A stretch of DNA of 64,000 nucleotides, from the NCBI GenBank assembly GCA_033239005.1, contig BSQZ01000034.1, forward strand, positions 2,297,501-2,361,500, given 5' to 3'. Every line of letters starts with the position of its first letter. Positions within the stretch are counted from its first letter, which is position 1. This document shows positions 41,184-51,488 of the stretch, piece after piece. This stretch comes from Lamellibrachia satsuma (lineage: Eukaryota; Annelida; Polychaeta; Sabellida; Siboglinidae). The notes below the pieces were generated by a model. The model did not search any database and had not been told where the DNA came from. It saw nothing but the letters and a program-made list of their open reading frames with translations. Position numbers and translations under genes: made by a program.

Positions 41184-41849
41184 CTAAACCAAGGAAACAG
41201 GAAAGCAGGGTATAGTCTTGAGTAAAACTGCAAGTATCCAGACATTTTGTCAAAAGACACTTTCCCAAGCATAATTTTTGTTTCGCTACAGTACATAACT
41301 GTAGCCCTGACTGAAGCCCTTCACATTCCACCCCAGCACCCGTTCCTCCTCCCTCAGGTGCCCAGCCAGGTGTAAAACACAACCACTCTACCCCCACTCA
41401 GCCACCCCTGACCCTATTGTTGCACCCTTCAATGCACTTCCTGTACCATTGTAATGACAGGGCATAACGTTTTTGAAATGTGCCCCAGGAGACACCTGAG
41501 TGGGGTGCCTTGTGATGTAGGGCCATTAAGACTTGGCACAGGCACAATATATACCACCCTAGTAAGTCATGCAGGGTGAACAGGGAGACAGGGTACAGTG
41601 AACAGACAGGCAGGGGTTCTCAGCAATCTCAATGTAGCAACTATGGTTTATACTAGTATAAACCTTGGTTTCTGTACTGAAAATGTTTCTCCTAAATATT
41701 TAAAATGGGACGTAAAACTAATATAAACACCAGTGCACAGGAGAAAATGCCATCTTCATATTATTTTGACAGAAATAGTTGAAATAATATTCTGTATAGG
41801 CCTATTGCAAGAAAATTAATACTTTTGGTGAAATCTACCCTTTCTCAAA

Positions 41850-41873
41850 ATGTGTGCGTGTGTGTGTGTGTGT
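41850..41873. repeat. (GT)n microsatellite
   Basis: A short TG run with one GC interruption. Confidence 0.9.
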
Positions 41874-42054
41874 ATAATCTGCATACACAAAGCTCTTACT
41901 ATACATATTGTACCATTGTGTTCAATTATGCATAAAGAAATTAAAAATAAAATTTTAAATGCATAACAAACCAAGAATGTTTTTTATTCGAGCCACTTAG
42001 TTGTGAAACGTAGAATAAAACCAGTACAAAACATAAATAAGATTTAACAACACT

Positions 42055-42290
42055 TCCATCCAAAGAAAAAATGCCACATGCCCAGTGGACAAAGAAGCCT
42101 ATGTCTTTGGTTTATCGAGAGTCCAATGGTAAGTTATCCATGTAACCCGTCTTTCTGAGATATTTGTAAATTTAAACATATTTATATGCATACTCTGCTT
42201 GCATTCATACAATGAGTACTTAAATAATTTCTTCCATTCATTTATTGTCCTATGTGAGAACTAAGTACTTTCCTTTCCAGGCCTAATACT
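42055..42290 (-). mobile_element. CR1-like LINE 3' end
   Basis: On the minus strand it retains the C-terminal tail (RKY, then a decayed SQR/NEW region) and the 3' UTR block ggactctcgataaaccaaag, also seen at 4.14 kb and inverted at 47.18 kb. Heavily decayed. Confidence 0.75.
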
Positions 42291-42796
42291 TTCTGACATC
42301 TAACCTATACTGTTCCTTTAGTAACATTACTCTATATCCTCTAGGACACATGTTCTGTGTAGAATTCTTTTCATTTACAGACTCAGTGTATGGCAGACCT
42401 CGTTATTCCACAAGATACTCCAGCTGCATATCTCCCAGCGGAGTTCAACCCGATTGTCCCTAACCCGCTTTATTTTGTGACAGCCCCACCCTGGGGTTAC
42501 TTGCATAGGGTTACACTTTACTATGGTCTCTGCCTGGCACACTGCCACAGCAGTGATGAATGGGAATGCCCCAGATCTGTCAAACAGGGTCACTGCACAA
42601 ATACACAATGTATGGGGTGGGGAGGAGGTGGGTTGGCCAGCTAAACTGGTGCATACATATCAAGCACTGTCTAGTCTTTTATTGTCGCCGACTGGGCAAA
42701 AAACTAGTACAATGTCTGATTCATGAAGGTTTGATTCAGTGAAGTTGTGATGCTTTCGTGAACATCTAGTATGCGATGAGTGTTCAGTTCTAGTGC

Positions 42797-42910
42797 GATA
42801 TCTATCATGTTGTTTTGCATCTCTCACATCACTGAGAGGGCAGTATCTATCATGTTGTTTTGCACCCTGCATCACACAAAGAGCATGATATCTATCATGT
42901 GAGTTCTGGT
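42797..42910. repeat. 45-bp tandem repeat, about 2.5 copies
   Basis: The core tatctatcatg recurs at 42799, 42844 and 42889, each time after a gcgatatc-like or gcagtatc-like block. The sequence between copies is diverged. Confidence 0.75.
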
Positions 42911-44906
42911 TTTGTACATAACAGATATCCACAATGTTCTGTTCTTTCTTTCACAGCACACAGGGTGATAGTGAAGGATATCTGGTGTGTTACTTCCATT
43001 TAGCTCAGAGATGGCGCATGGCATGTCTGCAGCACTAAACACTGACAGTCTGGATCTGCAAGGACTGACTGTTCCACGCACTGGTCTAATGTACCTATCT
43101 TTGCTCGTTCTATCGGGATATGCAAGAGGATCCACATCTCCGAAAACTAACTTGTCTCTAGGCTATTTGGAACATTATTAAAATGCTATACACACATGCA
43201 TTAAACAGGTATACAAAAGCCATTAATTATTACACGTATATCACAAAAAGTTATTTGAAAATAACCATGCATAAATATAAAATTATGATGTTTTGTGATG
43301 AAAACCGTAACATCACGTAACATTGTGCATGCATACCACCCACTATTAAACGATAAACTTACACATAATCAATTATTTGGAACACATTTCTTCTGTTTCT
43401 TGATGCCAATGTGCAGAGGGCATGTCATGGAATATACACTTTTTATTTTCAGTTACATCTTGTAACGTTTTAACTAAAATAATTCATTACAGATAATCAC
43501 TAAAATATATTATGTTGCATGGGACTATTATATCTATTTTCCATTATGTACCATAATATGCAGAAATTAAAATAAACTGCTCTAAAATAGATGTTAGTCT
43601 TATTTTAGGCGTTGAGTATGTCTATGGTTGCTCAGTTAGCAAAGTATTGAAAAGAAATACTAGAAGATTGTGGTATTGTCCACAGTTGAAGGTAAGAAAG
43701 AGGAGAAAGAGTAAGTGATATTTGTCAGGCTTATTTAGGTCATTTAAAGGTCTTGTAGTCTTTGGTTGATTTAACAGACATGTATTTAACTACAATGCTC
43801 TAAGGAGCCACGCAAACTTGAGAAGGGGACTTAAGTGACTGGCGTGCAAATCATTTACATACAGTCTGAAAACATGTCCACAAACCCAAGGAAGACACAA
43901 GACAGTGACATGACACATCTATAGTACAAAGTACAAATGTTGACTGCTAGTTAATGTAAGCACAAACGTGTCATGACACTTGGTAAATTTGACTATATAG
44001 TGACTTTAATGTATTAGTAATTCTGTATTAATAATATTATATATATTTAATTATATATATTTAATATTTAATTTAATGTTACTGTAGAACCCCTTGTTTA
44101 ACATGTAGTTATAGTTTTAGATTGTGAATAAAGCTATCAGTGGGTGTCGAATTTCAAAGAAGCCAAATTAGAGCGAAACCAAAGCAATGGTTTTGGGGCT
44201 ATGCACTTAAGAGATGATAAAAAATAAACCATATACAACTAAAAGAATATCATGCTAGTGGTTTACTCAGAATGTGTTCTAAAAGTGGGAGACTATGGTC
44301 ATTTCTCCAGTTGACTGAGGGCTGACATGTTAACCAGCAAATCCGGGTAACCTAGGGTACAAGTTATACAGTGCTCACCAGTCATGTGTTTGTTCAACAG
44401 GGGTGAATATTTCAAGGGGGTGAATATCGGATACCATGCCAGATCAAATGTTCATGATATTCTTAATTGTAATTGCAAATGGTTATCTCTTAGTAACGGT
44501 TATAGGTGCATTGGCCCAAAACCTCGACCTTTGTTTCCCTCTACATATTTTTTTCATAATTAAATAAAAGATTACCATATAAACATGTGTTTCTTTCATA
44601 ATTAATTAAAAGTTTATCATATAATATATACAACATAGCAATTTATATACCAATTATTGTATCATATGGCACCATCCTATACAGACTACAATTTACACAC
44701 CCAGATATTTGACTGTATATGTGATCAGCTAATAAAACATTTAAGATATAGAGTGTAGAGGCACATTAAGTAAAATGGAAAAGGACAAAAGGTACAATCT
44801 GATTTTGTCAGAAAAAGCACAATCACATTATTTAGCAGCACTAGCAAACACCTTGAAACATACAACAAAATCAACAATACTACAACAATTACAAACATTT
44901 ACACAC

Positions 44907-45317
44907 CTTGTATACTTCTGCGACGCGTGGTTTCCCGCAAGTCATAGCTGGGAGAATTGCGCTGCATCTCGCGTGGACTCAAGTTCGGACTCAGATTCAA
45001 TATTGGAGGGCTGTGTGGATTGAAATATTGCGCCGAAGTCTCCAGAGGTGAACCACCACCAGCAACATGACCACCAGTGTGCGCTGCGACGTACTGTTCC
45101 ATGTCTTGCAGTGGGTAGTGTGCTACCGGCGATGTGCGAACTACAGTGGGTGAGATGTGGGTAGTTGGGTAGATGCTGTGGTGGCCATCTTGTTGCGGTT
45201 TCGGCAGCAGATGGTGGAGGTGACTGATCGGCATCTGAGGGTCTTTTTGTGAAGTTGACGCCACTGGCATAGTTGTGAGCTAGATCCCAAAGGTGCGCAA
45301 CGTCTAAGTACTGGTCC
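44907..45317 (-). CDS. Unidentified minus-strand gene: His/Pro/Ser-rich exon, possible start
   Basis: Strong acceptor TTTTGCTGTCTGTCCAG, donor ACAAG/GTGTGT. No single frame is open over the whole exon. The frame that reaches the donor begins at an ATG (complement of 45268-45270) 12 bases after an in-frame TAG. It gives 121 codons, including HLHHLLPKPQQDGHH, HYPLQDMEQYVAAH and NLSPREMQRNSPSYDLRET then TRRRSIQ. That would make this the first coding exon, with a 5' UTR part upstream. A second frame at the exon's 5' end reads DQYLDVAHLWDLAHNYASGV and would join the first if one A of the AAAAA run near 45248 were extra. Family unknown. Linkage to the downstream exons is inferred from strand and spacing. 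Confidence 0.55.
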
Positions 45318-45469
45318 CTGGACAGACAGCAAAACAAACATGCTACTGAACATTTCTCAGGATAATGTGTTAAAAAATAAAACAAATATTAGATTTTATC
45401 ACATTCCAGACCGTTCTGAAAAAAAATCAAACCTACTTACTATCCACTAGGAGTCTAAGAAACACTAGC

Positions 45470-45765
45470 TCATTGGTGCAACAAAAGTGTTATTTAATTT
45501 AGAAGAAATCACTCGACAAACTACTAAATTATTTCTGACCAGGTCCGGTAAAAAATCTACAAAGAATTACAAAAGTTGGTCCACCTCTACATACTATAAC
45601 AAAAGGATATTTGTGTTTTCACATGTTACCAGATCTAATTAAATTCTTTTGCTGATTTGTAGCAAAAATACGTACTCTTATATTAAACCGACTGCTCATA
45701 TTAATTAAACTATTCACACACTACAGATCTGGACATCAACGAACCTGATTCATGATGAGGTACAT
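45470..45765 (-). repeat. Dispersed repeat of about 350 bp, copy 6
   Basis: Read on the minus strand it carries gatgtccagatctgtagtgt, the gcagtcggtttaat block, the agaaataatttagtagtt block and the tgcaccaatgagctag block. This is the best-preserved minus copy. Confidence 0.7.
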
Positions 45766-46639
45766 CAATCGATGGAGGAATGTTAAGGCTCTTTGGGGCT
45801 ATTATGGGTAATTTTTTTATAATAAATAAGAAAAAAAACACAATAAAATATGGTCGGACTAAGAGTTGGATAACGCTTGAATGAATGAATTCCAGTAGTG
45901 GTGAAAATGGTAATAATTGATTGGCTCAAAAAAGTATGTTTTGGTTGACATGAATCATCACCTGTCATTTTCAATAAAGACAAACTTTTGCCTAAGATGG
46001 GTGCATTTATGGTGGGTTTCTTTTCCATAAATACCACTATTACCTAACAGCTTTTGAAATAATGTTTTATATATTTCACCATTCATACAGTTCAATGTTG
46101 TATTATTAACTTTCTCATCTGCGACATCTACCCTTTAGTCAGACACTACTAAAATAATAAAACAGGGCATTGTAGACTACACAATAGTCACATAACTCCT
46201 TGGCATAAAGGCATATATTTATTCCTAAAGGCTGGCACAACACTTTCATTGTATATTTGTGTATATTGTAAATTATTTGAATGTTCAAACCATGTTGAAA
46301 TAAACATCTAGCCAGACTCTACTAAACTAAAGTCTAACGCAGACATTTCGCTGAATTTTACCAGTTACCACAATAGTGCATGTCTTTTCCTATCTCTAAA
46401 GCCTAGAAGAGTGTGATCTTATTTATTTATGAAATGTATTACATTACAAAATCAGTTTCACTCGCGACTCGGTCTCAGTTTAGACCTACCTCTCATTCAG
46501 GGGGGTACACCCCAAAGTCAAAGACAAGTGGAGTGGCAAATGACAAAACGTCAAAACAATATCTTGTAAAAATCCACTTTACGTACACAAAATAATTAAT
46601 CAATTTGCCGCAAAAAAAAACATATATGGAGATCCAACT

Positions 46640-47060
46640 ACACACAATAACGTAGGACGAATCTAGTGACGAATGACGACAAACGCTGCGTCACAAACCG
46701 ATCCTTCCTATGACGGACGGACAGCAAACCGATTGACCTCAATTTTACGTAGACGTAGACGGTAGAGCTACGAAACCAACATTTCGTTGCCAATATTTCG
46801 CAATAAATGAGCGAAACGTAGCAGCACAATCACCTAAGCTATATACTAACCTTCGTTGGTAACTATTTCACACGTATGTACCACAACAGACCCACTATTT
46901 CCATTAATTTATAAGATTTTAATGAAGTGGCCGGACGCACGCAAAATATAACCACCCAGCCAAACGAGCGTGGATTTTCATGTGAGCCACTAAGATTCCT
47001 TGATACTTGCACACTGCACTCGCTAGGTGTCGCTGATAACACCGGAGAATAATTATTTTA
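46640..47060. promoter_or_regulatory. CpG-enriched stretch, candidate promoter of the minus-strand gene
   Basis: CpGs are denser than in the surroundings (gacgaatgacgacaaacgct, gacggacggac, tacgtagacgtagacgg). It lies 1.4 kb upstream of the first recognised exon at 45.3 kb. No TATA box or start site could be assigned, so this is an inference from base composition. Confidence 0.3.
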
Positions 47061-47104
47061 CATACCACTCGCTAGATGTCGCATTACGTGATTGTCGTAT
47101 TACT

Positions 47105-47410
47105 AGATTTTACAAGATTTAACGAGATTTGCCATCCAGGCCAAACGCCCAGATGACAAGGGACAAGGAAGCCATTGGCTTATCGAGAGTCCAACAATGT
47201 TCATCTACGTGTGATTACACGCCCTCCTGAAATATGTGTGAACCTTGTTTTTAACATATTCACGCTGCTAGCAGTTACACAAAATCCGCAGACAATTTGT
47301 TCCATTATTAATTTAATTATTGACCTCTGGCTCTGTGAGAACGAGTACTTCCTGATATCTAATCGACACTTTTACCTCATGTCCTGTAGTTCTACTAGCT
47401 TTCTTGTGTG
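47105..47410 (-). mobile_element. CR1-like LINE, 3' segment of a twin-primed copy
   Basis: On the minus strand it reads SRTTGHEVKV, then SIRYQEVLVLTE, a decayed form of the conserved tail. The 3' UTR block (ggcttccttgtcc, catctgggcg, then a diverged aatctcgttaaat) follows. It abuts an oppositely oriented 5' portion of the same element at about 47405-47410. Confidence 0.82.
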
Positions 47411-49260
47411 AGGAAAACATATTTCTATCTCTAGAGAGTACATGGGGTGAGGACCAACGATTTCTATTTTTAATTCAGGAGAGCTTCCTTACTCAGCACC
47501 TGCTAGAACCAACCAGGGGAGGTAATGTATTAGATGTAGTTTTGTCATCACAAAAAGAATTAGTGGATAATATAAAAATACATGAACAATTGGGTAACAG
47601 TGACCACAATCAAATACATTTTGACATCAATGTAAAATCAGAAAATAAAAATATAAAAAAAATCGTATCGGAGAAACTTCCACAAAGGTAACTATAAAGA
47701 TATGAGAAAATACTTAGCAAAGCTAGATTGGAATAACATGCTGATGAATAAGACCGCAATTGAATGTTGGAATATACTAAAATACGAAATTGGGAGTACC
47801 ATCGATAAATTTGTTCCCTTAAAAATTAAGGAAAAGCATAGAAAGAATTCAAAAGAAGCTATTAAAAAATAGTGTTTAAGCGAACTATGTGGAGGGTTTA
47901 CAGGCGCACCAGAAAGGATGAAGACTATGCAAATTACAAACAGGCACTTAACCTAGCTACAACTGAAATTAGAAAATCTAAAAGAACCTTTGACAAAAAA
48001 TTGGCAGGTAATATAAAACATGACAGCAAGAGTTTTCCTATGCTTATGTAAGGAGTAAACAGAAAGTTCAAGATAAGGTCGGACCACTGGAAAACAACAG
48101 TGGAAACATAATTTCAGACGGGTTACAAATGGCAGAGGTCCTGAATGAGTATTTCAGCACAGTCTTTACCACAGAAGATATCTGCTCACTTCCAGTTCCA
48201 TTTACTAAATTTGAGGGCAGTAAATCAGAATATTTAGGGCAGTTATTTGTAAATCCTGAAATTATAGCAAAGAAAATTAAGAAGATGAAAGATAATAAAT
48301 CACCGGGAGTTGATGGGATACCACCAAAACTGCTGAACGAAATTGTTGAGCAAAATTGCAAAATTGTTTAACTTGTCACTAGAAGAAGGAATAGTTCCTT
48401 CAGAATGGAAAGAACCAAACATTACGCCGCTATATTTAAAAAGGGATCGAGGAACAAGCCAGAAAATTACAGACCAGTGAGTTTAACATCAGTTGTATGT
48501 AAATTACTCGAAACATTAATTAGAGATCATATGATGGAATTCCTTGTAAAACATAAATTAATAAATACATATCAACACGGGTTCCTGAAAGCAAGGTCAC
48601 GTCTAACCAATCTCTTATGTTTTTGGAAGAAATTACAAAGTGGGTAGATGATGGGTCACCAGTGGATGTTGTCTGCTTAGATTTTCAGAAAGCTTTCGAT
48701 AAAGTGCCACATCAAAAGATTGTTACTTAAACTAAACGCCCATGGTATAGGTAATTATGTGATCAACTGGATAGAAAAGTGGCTTACACAGAGAGTAATA
48801 GTAGATGGTTAGATTTCAAACTGGAAATCTGTTGGTACCGCAGGGATCAGTATTAGGCCCTATATTGTTTTTAATATATATAAATGATTTGGAAGATGAC
48901 ATTTCTAGCAAAGTACCGAAATTTGCAGATGACACAAAAGTATTCAGAAAAGTTACTAATGTTACGGATAAACAAAGTTTACAGGATGATATAGATAAAT
49001 TAGTTAAATGGTCAGAAAAATTGCCAAAAAAATTACACGGAAAATGGACGAAGAATATAAAATAGAGGATGCTGTACTAGGCAGAACCACACTAGAAAAG
49101 GACTTGGGAGTAACATTTAGGGCTGACATGAAAGTTTCAGAGCAATTTTGGATTGCTGCTTCGAAAGGGAATAAAATTAAAGGGTTGATTAGGAGAACTA
49201 TCACATATAAGGAGAAACAGCTAATTGTACCCCCTGTACAAAGCAATACTCTTGAGTGTC
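47405..49260 (+). mobile_element. CR1-like LINE, inverted endonuclease/reverse transcriptase segment
   Basis: Read with frameshifts. The endonuclease end (HLLEPTRGGNVLDVVLSS, GNSDHNQIHFD) is followed by a linker. Reverse transcriptase motifs then appear in order: KSPGVDGIPPKLL near 48298, PENYRPVSLTSVVCKLLE near 48463, LDFQKAFDKVPHQ near 48680, PQGSVLGPILFLIYINDLE near 48838 and KFADDTKVF near 48918. The active-site FADD is present, but at least five frameshifts or stops make it inactive. The RT resembles CR1/Rex1-type elements. It ends abruptly near 49.26 kb, where a different LINE begins. Confidence 0.88.
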
Positions 49261-49279
49261 GAATAAGCGTCCCTATATG

Positions 49280-49640
49280 TGTATTTATTTGATGAAAAAT
49301 GCCACCCCGTACGCACCTTATTTGATATTACGGATACAGAGATGCAAACCGGGATGAAAGGGATGAAGAAGGGAAGAGCACCTGGTATCGATGAGACGCA
49401 TGTGGAGATGGTAATGGCAGTGGGGGATAGTGGAATCAGCTGGACAAAGAGGCTGCTGAATACATGTATGAGGAAAGGTAAAGTACCAGGGGAGTGGCGA
49501 ACAGGGCTAATTGTCCCAAAAAGAAGGGAGATGTGCAAGACCCTGAGAAATACAGAAGCATCACATTTCAAAGACACATCATCAAGCTGCTAGAGATGAC
49601 CCTGGATGGAAGAATCCAAAATAAGTAGAGCAAGATTTGG
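49280..49640 (+). mobile_element. Fragment of a second, different LINE reverse transcriptase
   Basis: It reads MKGMKKGRAPGIDETHVEM, then RKGKVPGEWRTGLIVP. After a frameshift it continues KGDVQDPEKYRSITF and IKLLEMTLDGRI. This is the N-terminal RT block (KG.APG.D.I..EM ... W..G.IVP..KGD) of elements of the type seen at 63-64 kb, not of the CR1-like family to its left. Frameshifted and truncated. Confidence 0.78.
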
Positions 49641-49727
49641 GGGAAGAATGCTTGGAGAAACGTAGAGGGAGTCATGTTGGAGAGAAACATTTTCAATAAG
49701 TTAAAAGGGAAAGTCTTTCGTTCACAA

Positions 49728-50797
49728 TACACTGACAGCAACACAACACATCACAAACACTGACAGCAGCATAACAGATCACAAAGACTGAGAGCAACAC
49801 AACACATCACAAACACTGACAGCAGCATAACAGATCACAAACACTGACAGCAACACAACACATCACAAAGACTGAGAGCAACACATCACATCACAAACAC
49901 TGAGAGCAACACATCACAATACACTGACAGCAACACAACAAGTCACAATACCCCCACAGCAACACAATACACCAATACAACACACACACTGATGCACATC
50001 ATGGCTTTGCAGCCTCACACTTTCGTGTGTTTCGTGTTTCATGAGGAGGATTGGTGGGCCCTAAAAAGGACCCGGGGGAGGGGGAAAGGGGTGACAGGTC
50101 TTGGAAGGCAGCAGTAGTAGGAAGCATCTACGTCTAGGTCGTCCAGGCAGCTCGTCTGTCCGGCCATCGGTCTTCTTCGTACTTGGTCAGGCGTACGTCA
50201 GTTGTGGTCAGCTCTACTGAACACATCAACAACATCTTCGGCAAGCGCCAACGTTCACATTAAATGTCCAGGGAATTGTCCATGATATATATTAATCACT
50301 CGCTCAGTATCATGATGCGGTTGTCGATCAACGTTCACGAATCGTGTTTCGCAAACCAGTTCATAAGTGTGCACATCAGCATACCATCTGCAACAGTGAA
50401 CTTTCGCCGTCACAAGCATCTTGCGTTCGTTACTTCACACGAGTGTTGTGTGAGCATGCCCACAATTGTCAGTGGAGATCAGTCTAGCACTCATTTATTC
50501 AACATCATCAGTCCCGGCTTGAGACGACACTCCTTCACTGTTGGACTGTCTTTCCATTCAGTCAATCAGAACGGATACACACGCATTAAAACATATATCA
50601 ATCCACCTGTTGGCCACAGATTTCTGGCAGTGAACGTCCAATGAAGTAACTTCCATGGTTACAATGGTCAGTAACAATCGCGTTGACAGTTAGCCACATC
50701 ATGCACAATGTCTCTTAGTATGGCTTTTGTTACATCAACTGTCATTTCACTTGTGTGTACAGACTTCATTTGGCTTTGCTCAAAGTTAAAAAAAAAT
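49728..50797 (+). mobile_element. Element made of minisatellite, ORF and A-run, copy 1
   Basis: It begins with a minisatellite (about 49728-49990) of cactgacagcaacacaacac plus atcacaaa units. A unique, relatively GC-rich block follows (ccctaaaaaggacccggggg near 50069), then an ORF and a 3' part ending tttgctcaaagtt(A)9 at 50797. A nearly identical copy lies inverted at 59493-60840. The A-run at the end downstream of the ORF suggests retroposition, but no target-site duplication was found. I do not recognise the family. Confidence 0.75.
50264..50644 (+). CDS. Unidentified ORF of the bracketing element, copy 1 (126 aa)
   Basis: It starts MSRELSMIYINHSLS and ends GHRFLAVNVQ. The part from FANQFISVHISIPSATVNF to the stop is shared with copy 2, apart from a five-codon in-frame indel and one G/A substitution. 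It carries no motif I recognise and no signal peptide. The two copies are so similar that conservation of the frame alone does not prove selection. It may be an exon captured by the element or simply an open frame. Confidence 0.35.
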   Translation: MSRELSMIYINHSLSIMMRLSINVHESCFANQFISVHISIPSATVNFRRHKHLAFVTSHECCVSMPTIVSGDQSSTHLFNIISPGLRRHSFTVGLSFHSVNQNGYTRIKTYINPPVGHRFLAVNVQ

Positions 50798-51347
50798 ATT
50801 GAATATTTAGTTGGTATCAACCACATTTCCCTTTGCACACAAAACCATGCATCTACTGTCTCGAGTCAGCAACCGATATGACTTCACCAAGCACCAAGCC
50901 ATTCAGTATAAAACAAACAAACACAATATCCACAGTTTACGAGATAGTACCAGTGTGCGCTGTTCTTAGTTCACACGACAGCAAAGTTTGTTGTCATGAT
51001 CCACAGTAGGAACCACGAGAAGGTGACACGCGCTTCTCCCACCACAGGTATTGTGTGTATGCAGTATAAATGTGAAAAGTTGTGCCTGAAACTTAACCAT
51101 CTCCATCATTAGCTAGGATAGCGCTACCAGTGGTCATTTGGGTCATTCTTTATATCCTTTCAGAATATGGTCAAAGATGTTAGCAATAGATGCTATGGAA
51201 AGATAAATTTCGTAATATTAGCATTTTCATGTACTTTAACATGTTCACAAGATTATTGTACTTGTAGAACAAATGGAATTTTTTTTAACATAAATTAATT
51301 AAATATCATTTTAGAAGTGCATAAGATGTCACCATATGTAGGCTTTG

Positions 51348-51488
51348 TCAAAGCTGGTGTGTTTGGTCGCACAATGATTGACAAAACTGTGAAAAGTCTC
51401 CAGGCTGACAGTATGATGGTCTGTTTAGTCTCTTGACATCTTGCAGTACATTCTTGTGTAACAGTTCCTCCTCCAATATTACTGCAAC
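51348..51488 (-). CDS. Small acidic protein gene, exon 3 (stop)
   Basis: Acceptor GGTTGCAG, 46 codons and TGA. The peptide is VAVILEEELLHKNVLQDV, then NRPSYCQPGDFSQF, ending DQTHQL. Confidence 0.72.
   Translation of the reverse strand, partial: VAVILEEELLHKNVLQDVKRLNRPSYCQPGDFSQFCQSLCDQTHQL

Noticed and set aside
42872..43135. Minus-strand ORF (DPLAYPDRTSKDRYIRPVRG) as a possible exon
   Set aside because: Its donor and acceptor are weak, it runs into a local tandem repeat, and its phase could not be tied to flanking exons.
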